A program made the position numbers and the translations under genes. Below are positions 29,096 to 38,924 of a stretch of DNA of 64,000 nt, piece by piece. Positions within the stretch are counted from its first letter, which is position 1. Each line of letters begins with the position of its first letter. Source of the stretch: an uncultured Ulvibacter sp. (lineage in GTDB: Bacteria; Bacteroidota; Bacteroidia; Flavobacteriales; Flavobacteriaceae); the NCBI GenBank assembly GCA_938041335.1, contig CALIAF010000013.1, forward strand, positions 1 to 64,000. Direction: 5' to 3'. The notes beneath the pieces are model-generated. The model ran no database searches, was not told the DNA's origin, and saw only the letters and a program-made list of their open reading frames with translations.

Positions 29096-30858
29096 TAATG
29101 AATCTCTTTATCTATGTTTGAAATGATACCTACTGCCTTATTATAGTCCTCTTTAATGGTCACCGCTGTTGATGGTGTATACCTGGCAAACTCGCAACTT
29201 TTAAGTAATGAGTTAAATGCGATAACTGTTACCTCAGAAACGTTACGCTCTTTCAATAATTGGGCAATACGTTCTTTAGACATTTCTGTGGTTTCTATGT
29301 CTAGTTTGGCCTTAAGATAATTGTGTAAAGCACGTTCCATGGATTCATAAAAAGCTTCTTTATTTTTTAAATTTTTCTTTGCTTCGCCTAAATATTTTCG
29401 TGCTAATTTGTTTGCATTTCTTATACGTGTTCCGTCCACATCTGCTCTGCGGTTGTCTCTTGCACGTCCTACCAATATAAATAGCGGGATTAATAAAAAG
29501 GGCCCACCTATTAACGACCAGAAAAGGGTAGACTTAAAGAAATGTTCTTTTTCCATGGGTTCAAAAACCGATGTCAGTTTACTGTTTTTAAACTGATTGT
29601 TTGTTGCCACAATGGCTTCTTCAGAAACAGGTTCTAACTCCCTGTTTATTGGGCCTTCTGGAACATCAATTATAATCTCTTTTGAGGCCAGTGTTTTATA
29701 CGTCTCTGTTGTAGGATCAAAATAGGAAAAGGTAATTGGTCTGATAGGATATTGTCCTTTAAACTGGGGGACTACGGTATACTTTTCAGAAATGGTTCCT
29801 TGCATTCCATTTGTTTTTACTTGAATGCTATTGGTACGTTCTGGCTCATACACTTCAAGACTACCAGGTAAGGTCACCTTAGGAAGCCCCATTAATTTTA
29901 GATTACCGTTTCCTGTGATTTTTACATCTAGTTCTAAAGACTCATTTGCATTGAGTTGCTTCTTATTGGTGTCCATGTACAAGGAAAAATTACCTACAGC
30001 ATCCGTAAAATCGTCAGGTCTGTTTTCTAGCGGTAGTGGTCGCACTTGTATGGTTCTTTTTCCTGCAGAAATCGTCTTGTTTACTCGCGAAGGAATAGGT
30101 CTGTTAAAAAAATCTCTCCTGCGTGTAGGGACATCTATTGGAACGTTTAATGTAAGTGGCTCAATGTCTAGTTCGCCTATTTTTTGAGGGTATAAAACAG
30201 TGCTTCTTAAAATGACATATCGATAGTCTTCCCCTTTATACTTGCCGTTGTAAATGGTATAATTACCTCTTGCATCAATATTTTGGCTCCAGAAATCTTC
30301 GTATTTCGGTGACGAAACTTCTTGCCAAGCACTAGTAATACTTACATCTTTTGAGACATAGAGCTTATACACAACGGTGATCGCTTCGTTAAGATATGGA
30401 TTGCTATCAGACACTTCTGCCACGAGATGTACTGCAGCATTTGCAACATAATCTGGGTTACTTCCATCTTGGGGCGCAGTACTTTGTTTTGTTACTTCTA
30501 CAACCACGGGCTCTGAGGCATAGGTCTGGCCATTAATTAAAATGGTGCCAGTGCCTATAGTAAGTTTCCCTATTTTTTGTGGCGAAAGAAAATAAGAATA
30601 CGTTTTAGAGTAGCTTCGTTTTCCACCATAATAAGAATTACTAATGGATTGATTAGGCCCTCCAACCACAAGAAAGCCATTAAAATCTGGCGGAGAAAAA
30701 TTATCGCCATCTTGATTCATGGCAAAATCAACACGCAAACGTTCACTAATACCAAGCTTTTGCTTGCTTACTTTAGCTTCAAAAGTAACATTCTGAGCTA
30801 GCGAAGAGATGCTGCCCACAAAAAATAGGATCAATATAAAAATATACTTTGTTCTCAA
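29095..30858 (-). CDS. batD: BatD (oxygen tolerance) protein
   Basis: 587 aa; signal peptide, NVTFEAKVSKQKLGISERLRVDFAMN, beta-rich ectodomain plus C-terminal TM and cytosolic helix region. Confidence 0.9.
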   Translation of the reverse strand: MRTKYIFILILFFVGSISSLAQNVTFEAKVSKQKLGISERLRVDFAMNQDGDNFSPPDFNGFLVVGGPNQSISNSYYGGKRSYSKTYSYFLSPQKIGKLTIGTGTILINGQTYASEPVVVEVTKQSTAPQDGSNPDYVANAAVHLVAEVSDSNPYLNEAITVVYKLYVSKDVSITSAWQEVSSPKYEDFWSQNIDARGNYTIYNGKYKGEDYRYVILRSTVLYPQKIGELDIEPLTLNVPIDVPTRRRDFFNRPIPSRVNKTISAGKRTIQVRPLPLENRPDDFTDAVGNFSLYMDTNKKQLNANESLELDVKITGNGNLKLMGLPKVTLPGSLEVYEPERTNSIQVKTNGMQGTISEKYTVVPQFKGQYPIRPITFSYFDPTTETYKTLASKEIIIDVPEGPINRELEPVSEEAIVATNNQFKNSKLTSVFEPMEKEHFFKSTLFWSLIGGPFLLIPLFILVGRARDNRRADVDGTRIRNANKLARKYLGEAKKNLKNKEAFYESMERALHNYLKAKLDIETTEMSKERIAQLLKERNVSEVTVIAFNSLLKSCEFARYTPSTAVTIKEDYNKAVGIISNIDKEIH

Positions 30859-30910
30859 ATTTAAATTTTACTTTCTAAGGCCCACTGTAACTTATGCATC
30901 AGACTAACAA

Positions 30911-31837
30911 TTACCAGTCCTTTTGAGTCTTCACCTTGGCGCCTTGTTCTTTTTTAGCATTCACTTTATCCTGAACTTTTTTCTCTTCATTATTCATAGC
31001 TTCAAGCAAGCTTTTTACTTGCTGAGGAGATAATTTTCCTGGAGTAGGTTGTGGTTGCTGCGGCTGCTTATCTTCTCCCTCTTTTTTATCTTTAGGCTCA
31101 TCAGGTTTCCCTTTATCTTTTTCGTCTTCCCCTTCTTTCTTATCTTCTTTTTTGTCACCCTTGTCCTTATCTTCTTTTTTATCGCCTTCATCCCCCTCAT
31201 CTCCTTCATCTTGCTTATCCTGATCCTTTTTATCTTCGTTTTCCTTTTTATCTTGATCTTTATCGTCCCCATTTTCATCCGGTTGAGGTGGCGGCGGATT
31301 TTTCTCAAGCATCTCTTTAGCCAAGGCTAAGTTGTAGCGAGATTCATCATCTGTAGGATTATTGCGCAATGCGTTTTTATAAGCATCTACAGCTTCTTGA
31401 TACATTTTTTCTTTCATAAAGGTATTTCCCAAGTTATGAAATGCCTTATGCTTGGACCCTTTATCTTTTGCTACTTGAGTTGCTTGTTTATAGCGCTGCA
31501 TTGCGGTCTCATTCAAGTCTTCATTATAATAGGCATTCCCAAGGTTGAGTTTACCTACTTCACTCTTTTGATTTAGGTCTATGGCCTCTCTGTATTGCGC
31601 CTCTGCAACCGCAAAATTTTTCTTCTGTAGCTGTAAGCTCGCATCACTTAGTAATGTTGCAGCTTCTCTTTGTTCTTTTTCGGCAAGTGCCTCAGCTTCT
31701 TGTTGTCCATAGGCAGAAGTAACTATGAGCATCAATACCATCAACCCGAGATATTTCGGCACAGGTGTCATCTGAAGCTTTAAAAGAGACGCAAGTAAAA
31801 TAGAAATATGAGTTCTCATTTTATGCACGTTTTTCAT
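30911..31837 (-). CDS. batC: BatC-like tetratricopeptide protein with Lys/Asp/Glu-rich low-complexity tail
   Basis: 308 aa; TPR units (VGKLNLGNAYYNEDLNETAMQRYKQA, KAFHNLGNTFMKEKMYQEAVDAYKNALRNNPTDDESRYNLALAKE), then KEDKDKGDKKEDKKEGEDEKDKGK tract. Confidence 0.87.
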   Translation of the reverse strand: MKNVHKMRTHISILLASLLKLQMTPVPKYLGLMVLMLIVTSAYGQQEAEALAEKEQREAATLLSDASLQLQKKNFAVAEAQYREAIDLNQKSEVGKLNLGNAYYNEDLNETAMQRYKQATQVAKDKGSKHKAFHNLGNTFMKEKMYQEAVDAYKNALRNNPTDDESRYNLALAKEMLEKNPPPPQPDENGDDKDQDKKENEDKKDQDKQDEGDEGDEGDKKEDKDKGDKKEDKKEGEDEKDKGKPDEPKDKKEGEDKQPQQPQPTPGKLSPQQVKSLLEAMNNEEKKVQDKVNAKKEQGAKVKTQKDW

Positions 31838-32858
31838 TAAACAAATTTAATCTATTTATCCACTTGGTCTTTCGGTCAAGGAGCAATACATCTAGAATAA
31901 GCAAAAATAATGCCCCTGCTAAAAACCATTGAAATTGATCTTTAAAATCTGTAAACTGCTTGGCCTCAAATTCTTTTTTATCCATTCCATTCAAGATAGC
32001 CTTCACCTCATCTACCACCTCTTTCGTGTTTGTTCCATTAATATATTTTCCCTTGCCTTCATCTGCAATCGCTTTAAGAGTAGGGGCTCCAAGGCGCGTG
32101 ATTACCACTTCGTTATTTTGGTCACGTTTATAAAACTGTAATACGCCATTTCGTTTTATTGGGATTTGCCCGCCTTTTTCTGTTCCAACTCCTATAGAGT
32201 ATACTTTAATGCCATTTTCTGTAGCGGCTTCAATTGCGGCCTCAAAATTACCTTCGTGATCTTCGCCATCACTAATCACAAATAACACTCTGTTTTTCTG
32301 TTCTTCATCATCAAAATAGGTAGAAGACATCTGTACTGCTTCACTTATTGCTGTTCCCTGTGACGACACCATATCTGTGTCCATCGCATTTAAAAACAAC
32401 TTAGTAGAAGAAAAATCTGTTGTGATTGGTACCTGCGGAAATGCGCTTCCGGCATACCCAATTATCCCCACTCGATCCCCGCCTAATTCATTTAAAATTT
32501 GCGTAATTAACTGCTTTGATTTTTCTAAACGGTTAGGTGCAATATCTTCGGCAAGCATACTTTTTGAAACATCTAGTGCAAATACAACATCTACTCCTTC
32601 TCGCTTTACGGTTTCTAGCTTTGTCCCTATTTTGGGATTAACTAAGGCAAAAGCCATACAAGCAATAGCAAGACACATTACCAAAACTTTTAAAAACCCT
32701 TTTAATTTGGAACTACTGGGACTTAAACGAGCTAAAAGTTTGCTGTTTGCAAACTTCTTCTGCGCACTACGTCTCCATATTTGCACGGCAAAAAACAAGA
32801 GCAGCACTACTGGTATTGCTAGCAGAACATAAAAGTATATGGGTTGTTCGTAATTCAT
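31821..32858 (-). CDS. batB: BatB, VWA domain membrane protein
   Basis: MIDAS FALDVSKSMLAEDIAPNRLEKSKQL; likely start MNYEQPIYFY at 32858, which removes the apparent overlap with batA. Confidence 0.92.
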   Translation of the reverse strand: MNYEQPIYFYVLLAIPVVLLLFFAVQIWRRSAQKKFANSKLLARLSPSSSKLKGFLKVLVMCLAIACMAFALVNPKIGTKLETVKREGVDVVFALDVSKSMLAEDIAPNRLEKSKQLITQILNELGGDRVGIIGYAGSAFPQVPITTDFSSTKLFLNAMDTDMVSSQGTAISEAVQMSSTYFDDEEQKNRVLFVISDGEDHEGNFEAAIEAATENGIKVYSIGVGTEKGGQIPIKRNGVLQFYKRDQNNEVVITRLGAPTLKAIADEGKGKYINGTNTKEVVDEVKAILNGMDKKEFEAKQFTDFKDQFQWFLAGALFLLILDVLLLDRKTKWINRLNLFNEKRA

Positions 32859-32865
32859 TTTTATA

Positions 32866-33870
32866 TTAAATAAAGCTTCTAAATAAGGTATATCGTAACA
32901 ACAATTCAAACCCTAAAAGGCACAATCCTAAAATCGCCCAAGGTCTAAATTGTTCCTGGTAACTTGTGTATTTAAACTCTTCTATGTCTGTTTTTTCGAG
33001 TTTGTTAATCTCCTCATAAATCTCGTTGAGCTTCGTGTTATTTGTTGCTCTAAAATATTGTCCACCCGTAGTCTTTGCAATTTCTTTTAGGAGTGCCTCA
33101 TCAATTTTTACAGGTTGATTTCCATATCTAAACTTACCGTTACGGTCAATTCCAATAGGGGAAGACGCCATCCCGTTTGTTCCTAAACCAATGGTGTATA
33201 CTTTAATGCCAAACTCTACTGCCAGTTCGCTGGCAATTTTTGGATCAATAAAACCGCTATTATTTTCTCCATCTGTTAATAGAATAATCACTTTACTTTT
33301 TGCTGTACTTTCTTTTAATCTGTTTACGGCCGTAGCAAGCCCCATCCCAATGGCGGTACCGCCTTCAATAATGGGATTATAGGCAATGCTCTTTAAGGAT
33401 GATAAAACAACTGTTTTGTCACTGGTCAAAGGAGTTTTTGTGTAACTCTCTCCCGCATATTCAACTAGGCCAATACGGTCATTAGGGCGTTCATTGATAA
33501 AACGCGCAGCCACTTGTTTTAAAGCTTGTAAACGATCTGGTTTTAGGTCTCGCGCCAGCATACTTGCCGAAACATCTATTGCCATCACAATGTCAATACC
33601 TTTTGTGTTTTTAACTCGTGTAGATTCATCCACAAATCTTGGTCTTGCAAGCGCCACAATGATTGCTGATAATGCTAATAAGCGCAGTATGAATAAAAGT
33701 GGGCGTAATTTTGCTAGCCAATTTTTACCTGTCTTAAACCCTTTTATACTAGATATTTTTAGCGCAGCTGTTTGATGCTTTCGCTTAAAAAAATACCATA
33801 GCAGTAGCAGCGGCAGTAAAAGAAACAGCCAAAAGTATTCTGGATTTACAAACTCAAAGGTGCTAAACAT
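32866..33870 (-). CDS. batA: BatA, VWA domain membrane protein
   Basis: 334 aa; MIDAS VMAIDVSASMLARDLKPDRLQALKQV, ILLTDGENNSGFIDP; flanking TMs. Confidence 0.94.
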   Translation of the reverse strand: MFSTFEFVNPEYFWLFLLLPLLLLWYFFKRKHQTAALKISSIKGFKTGKNWLAKLRPLLFILRLLALSAIIVALARPRFVDESTRVKNTKGIDIVMAIDVSASMLARDLKPDRLQALKQVAARFINERPNDRIGLVEYAGESYTKTPLTSDKTVVLSSLKSIAYNPIIEGGTAIGMGLATAVNRLKESTAKSKVIILLTDGENNSGFIDPKIASELAVEFGIKVYTIGLGTNGMASSPIGIDRNGKFRYGNQPVKIDEALLKEIAKTTGGQYFRATNNTKLNEIYEEINKLEKTDIEEFKYTSYQEQFRPWAILGLCLLGFELLLRYTLFRSFI

Positions 33871-35561
33871 TATTTTTCTCCTTGGGTTAATTCTATCTCT
33901 AGACTATTAATAATTCGCTCTACTATTTGCTTTGCATATAAGTTCTGTTTGTTGTTTACAATCACCACTTGTTGCAACGCGCCAGGTTGTCCAAAAACAA
34001 CATATTGATATTCTTGTTCTCTAAAACCACTTCCTTTTTTAATGTTAAAAGAACCTTCTGCTTTAACTCCAGAAATTCCGTTAGGTGTTTCAAAATCTTC
34101 TTTCTTGACAATAAAGTTTGACGCACCACCTTGTTCTATATTAGTCAAGCCGTTTTCAATGGCAGCATCTGGCTCTACTTTTTGTTCGCCCGTAAATTGG
34201 ACGGTAGTAATCATTATATAGAGATCATCAGATAAACTACCGTAAGCAAAGACATTACTAGATTTTACGGCTTCTTCTACTTGATCCATTGCTACACGCA
34301 CCAATACTTCTGGTGTTTCAACAATTACAGAAGGAATACCATATTCACTTTTTGTCCAACGCTCTTCTTGTAACTCTCTCATGTCATTTCCGAAGACAAA
34401 ATCACGTACGGCACTAAAGCCATAAACGCCAATTCCGATGGCGATGGCGAGCAAAGCAGCGGTTAGTAAAGACCCAAAAGCAATCATCCAGTTTTTACGG
34501 ACTTTCTTTTGGCGTTGGGCTTCTTTATAACGTTCGTTTTCTAGAAGTTCCTCTTCTGTTGGTTCTGGAATAGCTTCGTGCGTATCATTTATAATTAACT
34601 CGAGTGTTTTTCTGTCTGCCTCAAGTTGTCCCGAGGCTTGTTGCATTTTGGCAAATTTTACAAGATCGGCACGTTTCAGCACTAATTCTAAATCTTTGAT
34701 CATTGTAACGTCAAAATCAAAGTTCCCTAATTTTTTGTGTGCTCTTAAACGTTCTATAAGCTCATCTGTGGTGCTCTCGAGTGCAGTATTATCTACTTCG
34801 CGATCTAAGTATGTTTTTACAATTTCGGTAAGAATAGAGTAGTATTCTTTACTTTTATTTTGAATCAATAATTGAGAATCGTCCAGCTCATGTAGGGCTT
34901 TAATTGCTTCTTCATAAGGTGGAATATCTTCTTCTTTTGCCGCTTTAATCTTTTTTCTTCGGAAGAAAATAAAAGCCACTAGACCTATCAAAGCTAGTAT
35001 AGGTAATAACCAATAGCTTAGTTTTAGAAAATCAAAAGGAGGCGTGTCTACTTCAATTTTATCCTTAATGTTAAACATCTTTTGCTTTGTGGTGTCTACT
35101 GCAACATCACGAACTTCTACCGTCATGGTATCTGTTACAAACTGTTTATTGTTTACAATAACACGTTGTGACGGGATGTTATATCGCCCAGAATCAAATT
35201 GTGTGAGCCCGTATTTTTTAATAAAACGATAGCGTGAATTTTCTAATATGGTATCCAGTTTATACGACTCAATAAGCTCCATAGGCATAAACTGCTGCCC
35301 TTCTGGAAATACCACAAGATCTGTAGTATCTGCTTCTATGGTCATGGTATATGTGAGTTCTTCTCCAATCTTTATAGAAGTAGTGTCTATTGTAGCTTGA
35401 ACCTGTGCAAAAGAGTTTTGAGAGGAAAGAATGAAAAATAAAGGGGTAATAAGAAAACAGCTATAAGCCACTAGATTTGAACGATTAGGCGTATAAGTGT
35501 GGCCTGTCAAATTTTTGACAAGCGTAATAATTTTTAAAATTGTACATCTAAAATCGTACAT
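33870..35561 (-). CDS. Bat-operon membrane protein (BatD/DUF4381-like), start uncertain
   Basis: 563 aa; periplasmic beta domain then TM (LLPILALIGLVAFIFFRRKK) and coiled segment; located between DUF58 and batA. Confidence 0.75.
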   Translation of the reverse strand: MYDFRCTILKIITLVKNLTGHTYTPNRSNLVAYSCFLITPLFFILSSQNSFAQVQATIDTTSIKIGEELTYTMTIEADTTDLVVFPEGQQFMPMELIESYKLDTILENSRYRFIKKYGLTQFDSGRYNIPSQRVIVNNKQFVTDTMTVEVRDVAVDTTKQKMFNIKDKIEVDTPPFDFLKLSYWLLPILALIGLVAFIFFRRKKIKAAKEEDIPPYEEAIKALHELDDSQLLIQNKSKEYYSILTEIVKTYLDREVDNTALESTTDELIERLRAHKKLGNFDFDVTMIKDLELVLKRADLVKFAKMQQASGQLEADRKTLELIINDTHEAIPEPTEEELLENERYKEAQRQKKVRKNWMIAFGSLLTAALLAIAIGIGVYGFSAVRDFVFGNDMRELQEERWTKSEYGIPSVIVETPEVLVRVAMDQVEEAVKSSNVFAYGSLSDDLYIMITTVQFTGEQKVEPDAAIENGLTNIEQGGASNFIVKKEDFETPNGISGVKAEGSFNIKKGSGFREQEYQYVVFGQPGALQQVVIVNNKQNLYAKQIVERIINSLEIELTQGEK

Positions 35562-35571
35562 CGTATTTTCT

Positions 35572-36438
35572 TTATCTTCTTTTAAAATAACCCAATAATT
35601 TTTTTACATAACTCTCATCTACACGACAGTCTAAAGCGCCTGCGCCACTTTTTAAGAAGGACTCTTGAAAGTAATCTACACGCTCTCTGTAATATGTGTG
35701 GTAATTATTTCTGACTGCTTTTGATCCTGTATTCACTAAAACCAACTCGCCCGTTTCTTCATCTTCCATTTGCACCATCCCAAGATTAGGGATGTTTTCT
35801 TCTTTTGCATCATAGATTCTAATGCCCGTGACATCGTGTTTGTTTGCTACAATCTTGAGCGTATCTCTGTAGTCATCACCAATAAAGTCACTAAGCACAA
35901 AAACGATTGCTTTCTTTTTCATCACATTACGCATATACTTAAGTGCATTTGCAATGTCTGTTTTTTTGCTTTTAGGTTTAAATTCAATGAGTTCTCTAAT
36001 AATACGTAGCACGTGAAATTTTCCTTTCTTGGGCGGGATGTATAACTCGACCTCATCACTAAAAAGAATGAGTCCAATTTTATCATTATTCTGCATTGCC
36101 GAGAAGGCAAGTGTCGCCGCAACTTCTGTAATAATTTCACTTTTAAACTGTTGGTCCGTACCAAAAAACTCTGACCCACTAATGTCTGCCATGAGCATCA
36201 TCGTGAGCTCGCGTTCTTCTTCAAACACTTTAATATAGGGTTCACTGTAACGAGCGGTTACGTTCCAGTCTATGTTTCGTACATCATCACCAAATTGATA
36301 CTGGCGCACTTCGCTAAAGGTCATTCCACGTCCCTTAAAAGTACTATGATACTCACCACCAAAAACATGGTCGCTTAGACGACGCGTTTTGATTTCGATT
36401 TTCCGTACTTTTTTTAAGAGTTCTTTTGTGGTGCTCAT
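35572..36438 (-). CDS. DUF58 domain protein
   Basis: 288 aa; GRGMTFSEVRQYQFGDDVRNIDWNVTARYSEPYIKVFEEERELTMMLMADISGS. Confidence 0.96.
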   Translation of the reverse strand: MSTTKELLKKVRKIEIKTRRLSDHVFGGEYHSTFKGRGMTFSEVRQYQFGDDVRNIDWNVTARYSEPYIKVFEEERELTMMLMADISGSEFFGTDQQFKSEIITEVAATLAFSAMQNNDKIGLILFSDEVELYIPPKKGKFHVLRIIRELIEFKPKSKKTDIANALKYMRNVMKKKAIVFVLSDFIGDDYRDTLKIVANKHDVTGIRIYDAKEENIPNLGMVQMEDEETGELVLVNTGSKAVRNNYHTYYRERVDYFQESFLKSGAGALDCRVDESYVKKLLGYFKRR

Positions 36439-36454
36439 TGTCCCTCATTCCCAG

Positions 36455-36475
36455 CCCTTCTCCCGTTGAGAAGGG
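36455..36475. repeat. Intergenic inverted repeat between moxR and DUF58
   Basis: CCCTTCTC-CCGTT-GAGAAGGG with outer CCTCA/TGAGG pairing. Confidence 0.6.
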
Positions 36476-36532
36476 AGTGAGGCTTTTGTTTTATGTGATT
36501 AAATTTTGATTACTGAATACTGATTTATTGAA

Positions 36533-37537
36533 CTACGGTACTTCTATTACGTTCACAATCTTATTAATAAGATCTTCACTTGTTACGTTTTCTGCTTCCG
36601 CTTCATAGGTAATCCCAATACGGTGTCGCAACACATCGTGCACAACGGCGCGCACATCTTCTGGTATTACATATCCTCTGCGTTTAATAAAGGCGTAGCA
36701 TTTTGCAGCCATTGCAAGGTTGATACTTCCACGAGGAGATGCACCGTAGCTTATCAGTGGCTTAATGTCTTCTAGTTTGTATAATTCTGGATTACGCGTT
36801 GCAAATATGATATCTAGAATATAACGTTCTATTTTTTCATCCATATACACTTCGCGAACCGCAGATTGTGCGCGTAAAATCTGATCTGTAGTCACGACAG
36901 GGTTAACCGTGTCATAATCGCCTTTTAAGTTTTGGCGCATAATAAGTTGTTCATCTGCAATTTGCGGATATGAAATCACCGTCTTTAACATAAAACGGTC
37001 CATTTGTGCTTCTGGTAATGGGTAGGTTCCTTCTTGCTCAATTGGGTTTTGTGTTGCCATTACTAAAAACGGCTTATCCAATTTAAAAGTTGTATCACCA
37101 ATGGTTACTTGCTTTTCTTGCATCGCCTCTAAAAGCGCAGATTGAACCTTTGCTGGAGCTCGATTAATCTCATCTGCGAGCACGAAGTTTGCAAAAATAG
37201 GACCTTTCTTAATACTGAAATCGTTCAATTTCATATTATAGATAAGTGTTCCAACTACGTCTGCAGGCAATAAGTCTGGTGTAAACTGTACACGACTAAA
37301 ACTACCGTGAACGGCTTTGGATAGCGTGTTAATGGCAAGTGTTTTTGCGAGTCCTGGAACTCCTTCAAGCAAAATATGACCTTGTCCTAGAAGCCCTATG
37401 AGTAGTCGCTCTACCATATGTTTCTGTCCAATAATCACTTTGTTAATCTCAAGGGTAAGGATGTCTATAAAAGCACTTTCCTTTTCTATTTTTTCGTTTA
37501 ACGCACCAATGTCTAATGGCGTATTTGATGATTCCAT
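36533..37537 (-). CDS. MoxR family AAA+ ATPase
   Basis: 334 aa; GHILLEGVPGLAKTLAINTLSKA, FVLADEINRAPAKVQSALLEAMQEKQVTIGD, FLVMATQNPIEQEGTYPLPEAQMDRF. Confidence 0.97.
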   Translation of the reverse strand: MESSNTPLDIGALNEKIEKESAFIDILTLEINKVIIGQKHMVERLLIGLLGQGHILLEGVPGLAKTLAINTLSKAVHGSFSRVQFTPDLLPADVVGTLIYNMKLNDFSIKKGPIFANFVLADEINRAPAKVQSALLEAMQEKQVTIGDTTFKLDKPFLVMATQNPIEQEGTYPLPEAQMDRFMLKTVISYPQIADEQLIMRQNLKGDYDTVNPVVTTDQILRAQSAVREVYMDEKIERYILDIIFATRNPELYKLEDIKPLISYGASPRGSINLAMAAKCYAFIKRRGYVIPEDVRAVVHDVLRHRIGITYEAEAENVTSEDLINKIVNVIEVP

Positions 37538-37830
37538 ATTCGATTTTTTTTATCTAAAAATGTCTTTGTTACTCCCGTTGCAATTTGTAGAAAATTGATT
37601 GTATTTGCTGTTAATCTTTGGTTAAAAATAACACGCAAAAGACGATAAGTTCTTTGCTGTGTTTCAGAAAATAACAAAATTTTATGAGTTGCGAATTTAA
37701 CGAATTGAGTTGAACTCTCAAATGTGATTTTTAAGGCGGTTTCAGAAATAAAAACACACCCCACCCTGCATCCCCTGAAGGGCAGGCGTTCGCTTGTTGA
37801 TAAAAAATAAAATTTCCTATTTCGGCCCTC

Positions 37831-37862
37831 CCACCTTTTGAGTTTGAGGTGGTGTTTTTTTT
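37831..37862 (+). terminator. Orphan terminator-like hairpin plus T tract
   Basis: CCACCT ... AGGTGG followed by a run of T. Confidence 0.4.
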
Positions 37863-37930
37863 TTCAAGTAAAATACCAAATACAATCATTACTTTAGTGC
37901 TCAATTAAACGTGGATAAAAAAATAGATTT

Positions 37931-38692
37931 ATGAAAACAGCCTTCATCACAGGAGCAACCAGCGGAATAGGTAGAGCAACAGCTAACCTTTTTGCAGACA
38001 ACAACATTAACCTTATTCTCTGCGGGCGACGACAAGAAAGACTAGACGCTTTACAAACGGAACTCAGTAAAAAAGTAGCCGTACATACCCTTTCTTTTGA
38101 CGTACGTGACCGAAATAAAGTGATAGCGGCGGTGGATTCACTTCCAGAAAATTTCCGAAGTATAGCTATTTTAATTAATAATGCCGGGAATGCACACGGC
38201 TTAGATTCCTTTCAAAATGGAAGTGCCGAAGATTGGGATGCTATGTTAGATATTAATGTAAAAGGGCTGTTATATGTCACGCAAGCCATATTGCCAGGAA
38301 TGATTGAAAGGGCATCAGGCCACATTATAAATATAGGCTCAACAGCAGGGAAAGAAGTATACCCTAATGGTAATGTGTATTGTGCAAGTAAACACGCCGT
38401 AGACGCAATCAATCAGGGAATGCGGCTTGACCTAAATGGCAAAGGGATAAAAGTAGGTGCCGTTAATCCCGGACTTGTTGAAACAGAGTTTAGTGAAGTT
38501 CGATTTAAAGGTGATACGGATAGAGCAGAAAAAGTGTATCAAAATTTCACGCCTTTACAGCCAGAAGATATTGCAGACATCATTCATTTTGCAATCACTA
38601 GGCCACCACACGTTAATATCGCAGATTTGACGGTGATGTGTTTAGATCAGGCAAGCAGTACTATTGTGAATAAGAGCTTCGATACAATTTAA
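37931..38692 (+). CDS. Short-chain dehydrogenase/reductase
   Basis: 253 aa; TGATSGIGRATA, NNAGNAHG, S...YCASKHAVD catalytic motif. Confidence 0.95.
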   Translation: MKTAFITGATSGIGRATANLFADNNINLILCGRRQERLDALQTELSKKVAVHTLSFDVRDRNKVIAAVDSLPENFRSIAILINNAGNAHGLDSFQNGSAEDWDAMLDINVKGLLYVTQAILPGMIERASGHIINIGSTAGKEVYPNGNVYCASKHAVDAINQGMRLDLNGKGIKVGAVNPGLVETEFSEVRFKGDTDRAEKVYQNFTPLQPEDIADIIHFAITRPPHVNIADLTVMCLDQASSTIVNKSFDTI

Positions 38693-38924
38693 TTTTAACG
38701 GTGGCACGCCACATCTAAAATTAAATCACTCAGCTACCCAAGATTGTTACTTTTGTTTAAAAAGGAGTGATTAATTGTAAATGGAAAATAACAATTAAAG
38801 GTTCCAGAGTGATTTTATAAAAAGCTGGAAAGCCGTTTTTTGTAAAATTGTTCGGAAGGGACTGTAACAAAAGCACCCAATAATTTACTTATCTTTAGAA
38901 TCCAAAATTAAAAACAATAATCTC

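Noticed and set aside
29121-29140. Other GATACC/GGTATC hexamers scattered in the window as extra TetR sites
   Set aside because: Only single half-sites seen; none had the paired GATACC-N4-GGTATC arrangement
29825-30187. 120-aa plus-strand ORF over batD
   Set aside because: Antisense shadow; no motif
31015-31330. Long alternate-frame ORFs (97 aa minus, 93 aa plus) over batC
   Set aside because: Arise from the low-complexity Lys/Asp/Glu tract; repetitive K/R/I or F/L/I composition, no independent evidence
32377-32832. 151-aa plus-strand ORF over batB
   Set aside because: Antisense shadow of a clear VWA protein
32866-32909. Apparent batA/batB coding overlap of 44 bp
   Set aside because: Disappears if batB starts at the better ATG at 32858 (MNYEQPIYFY)
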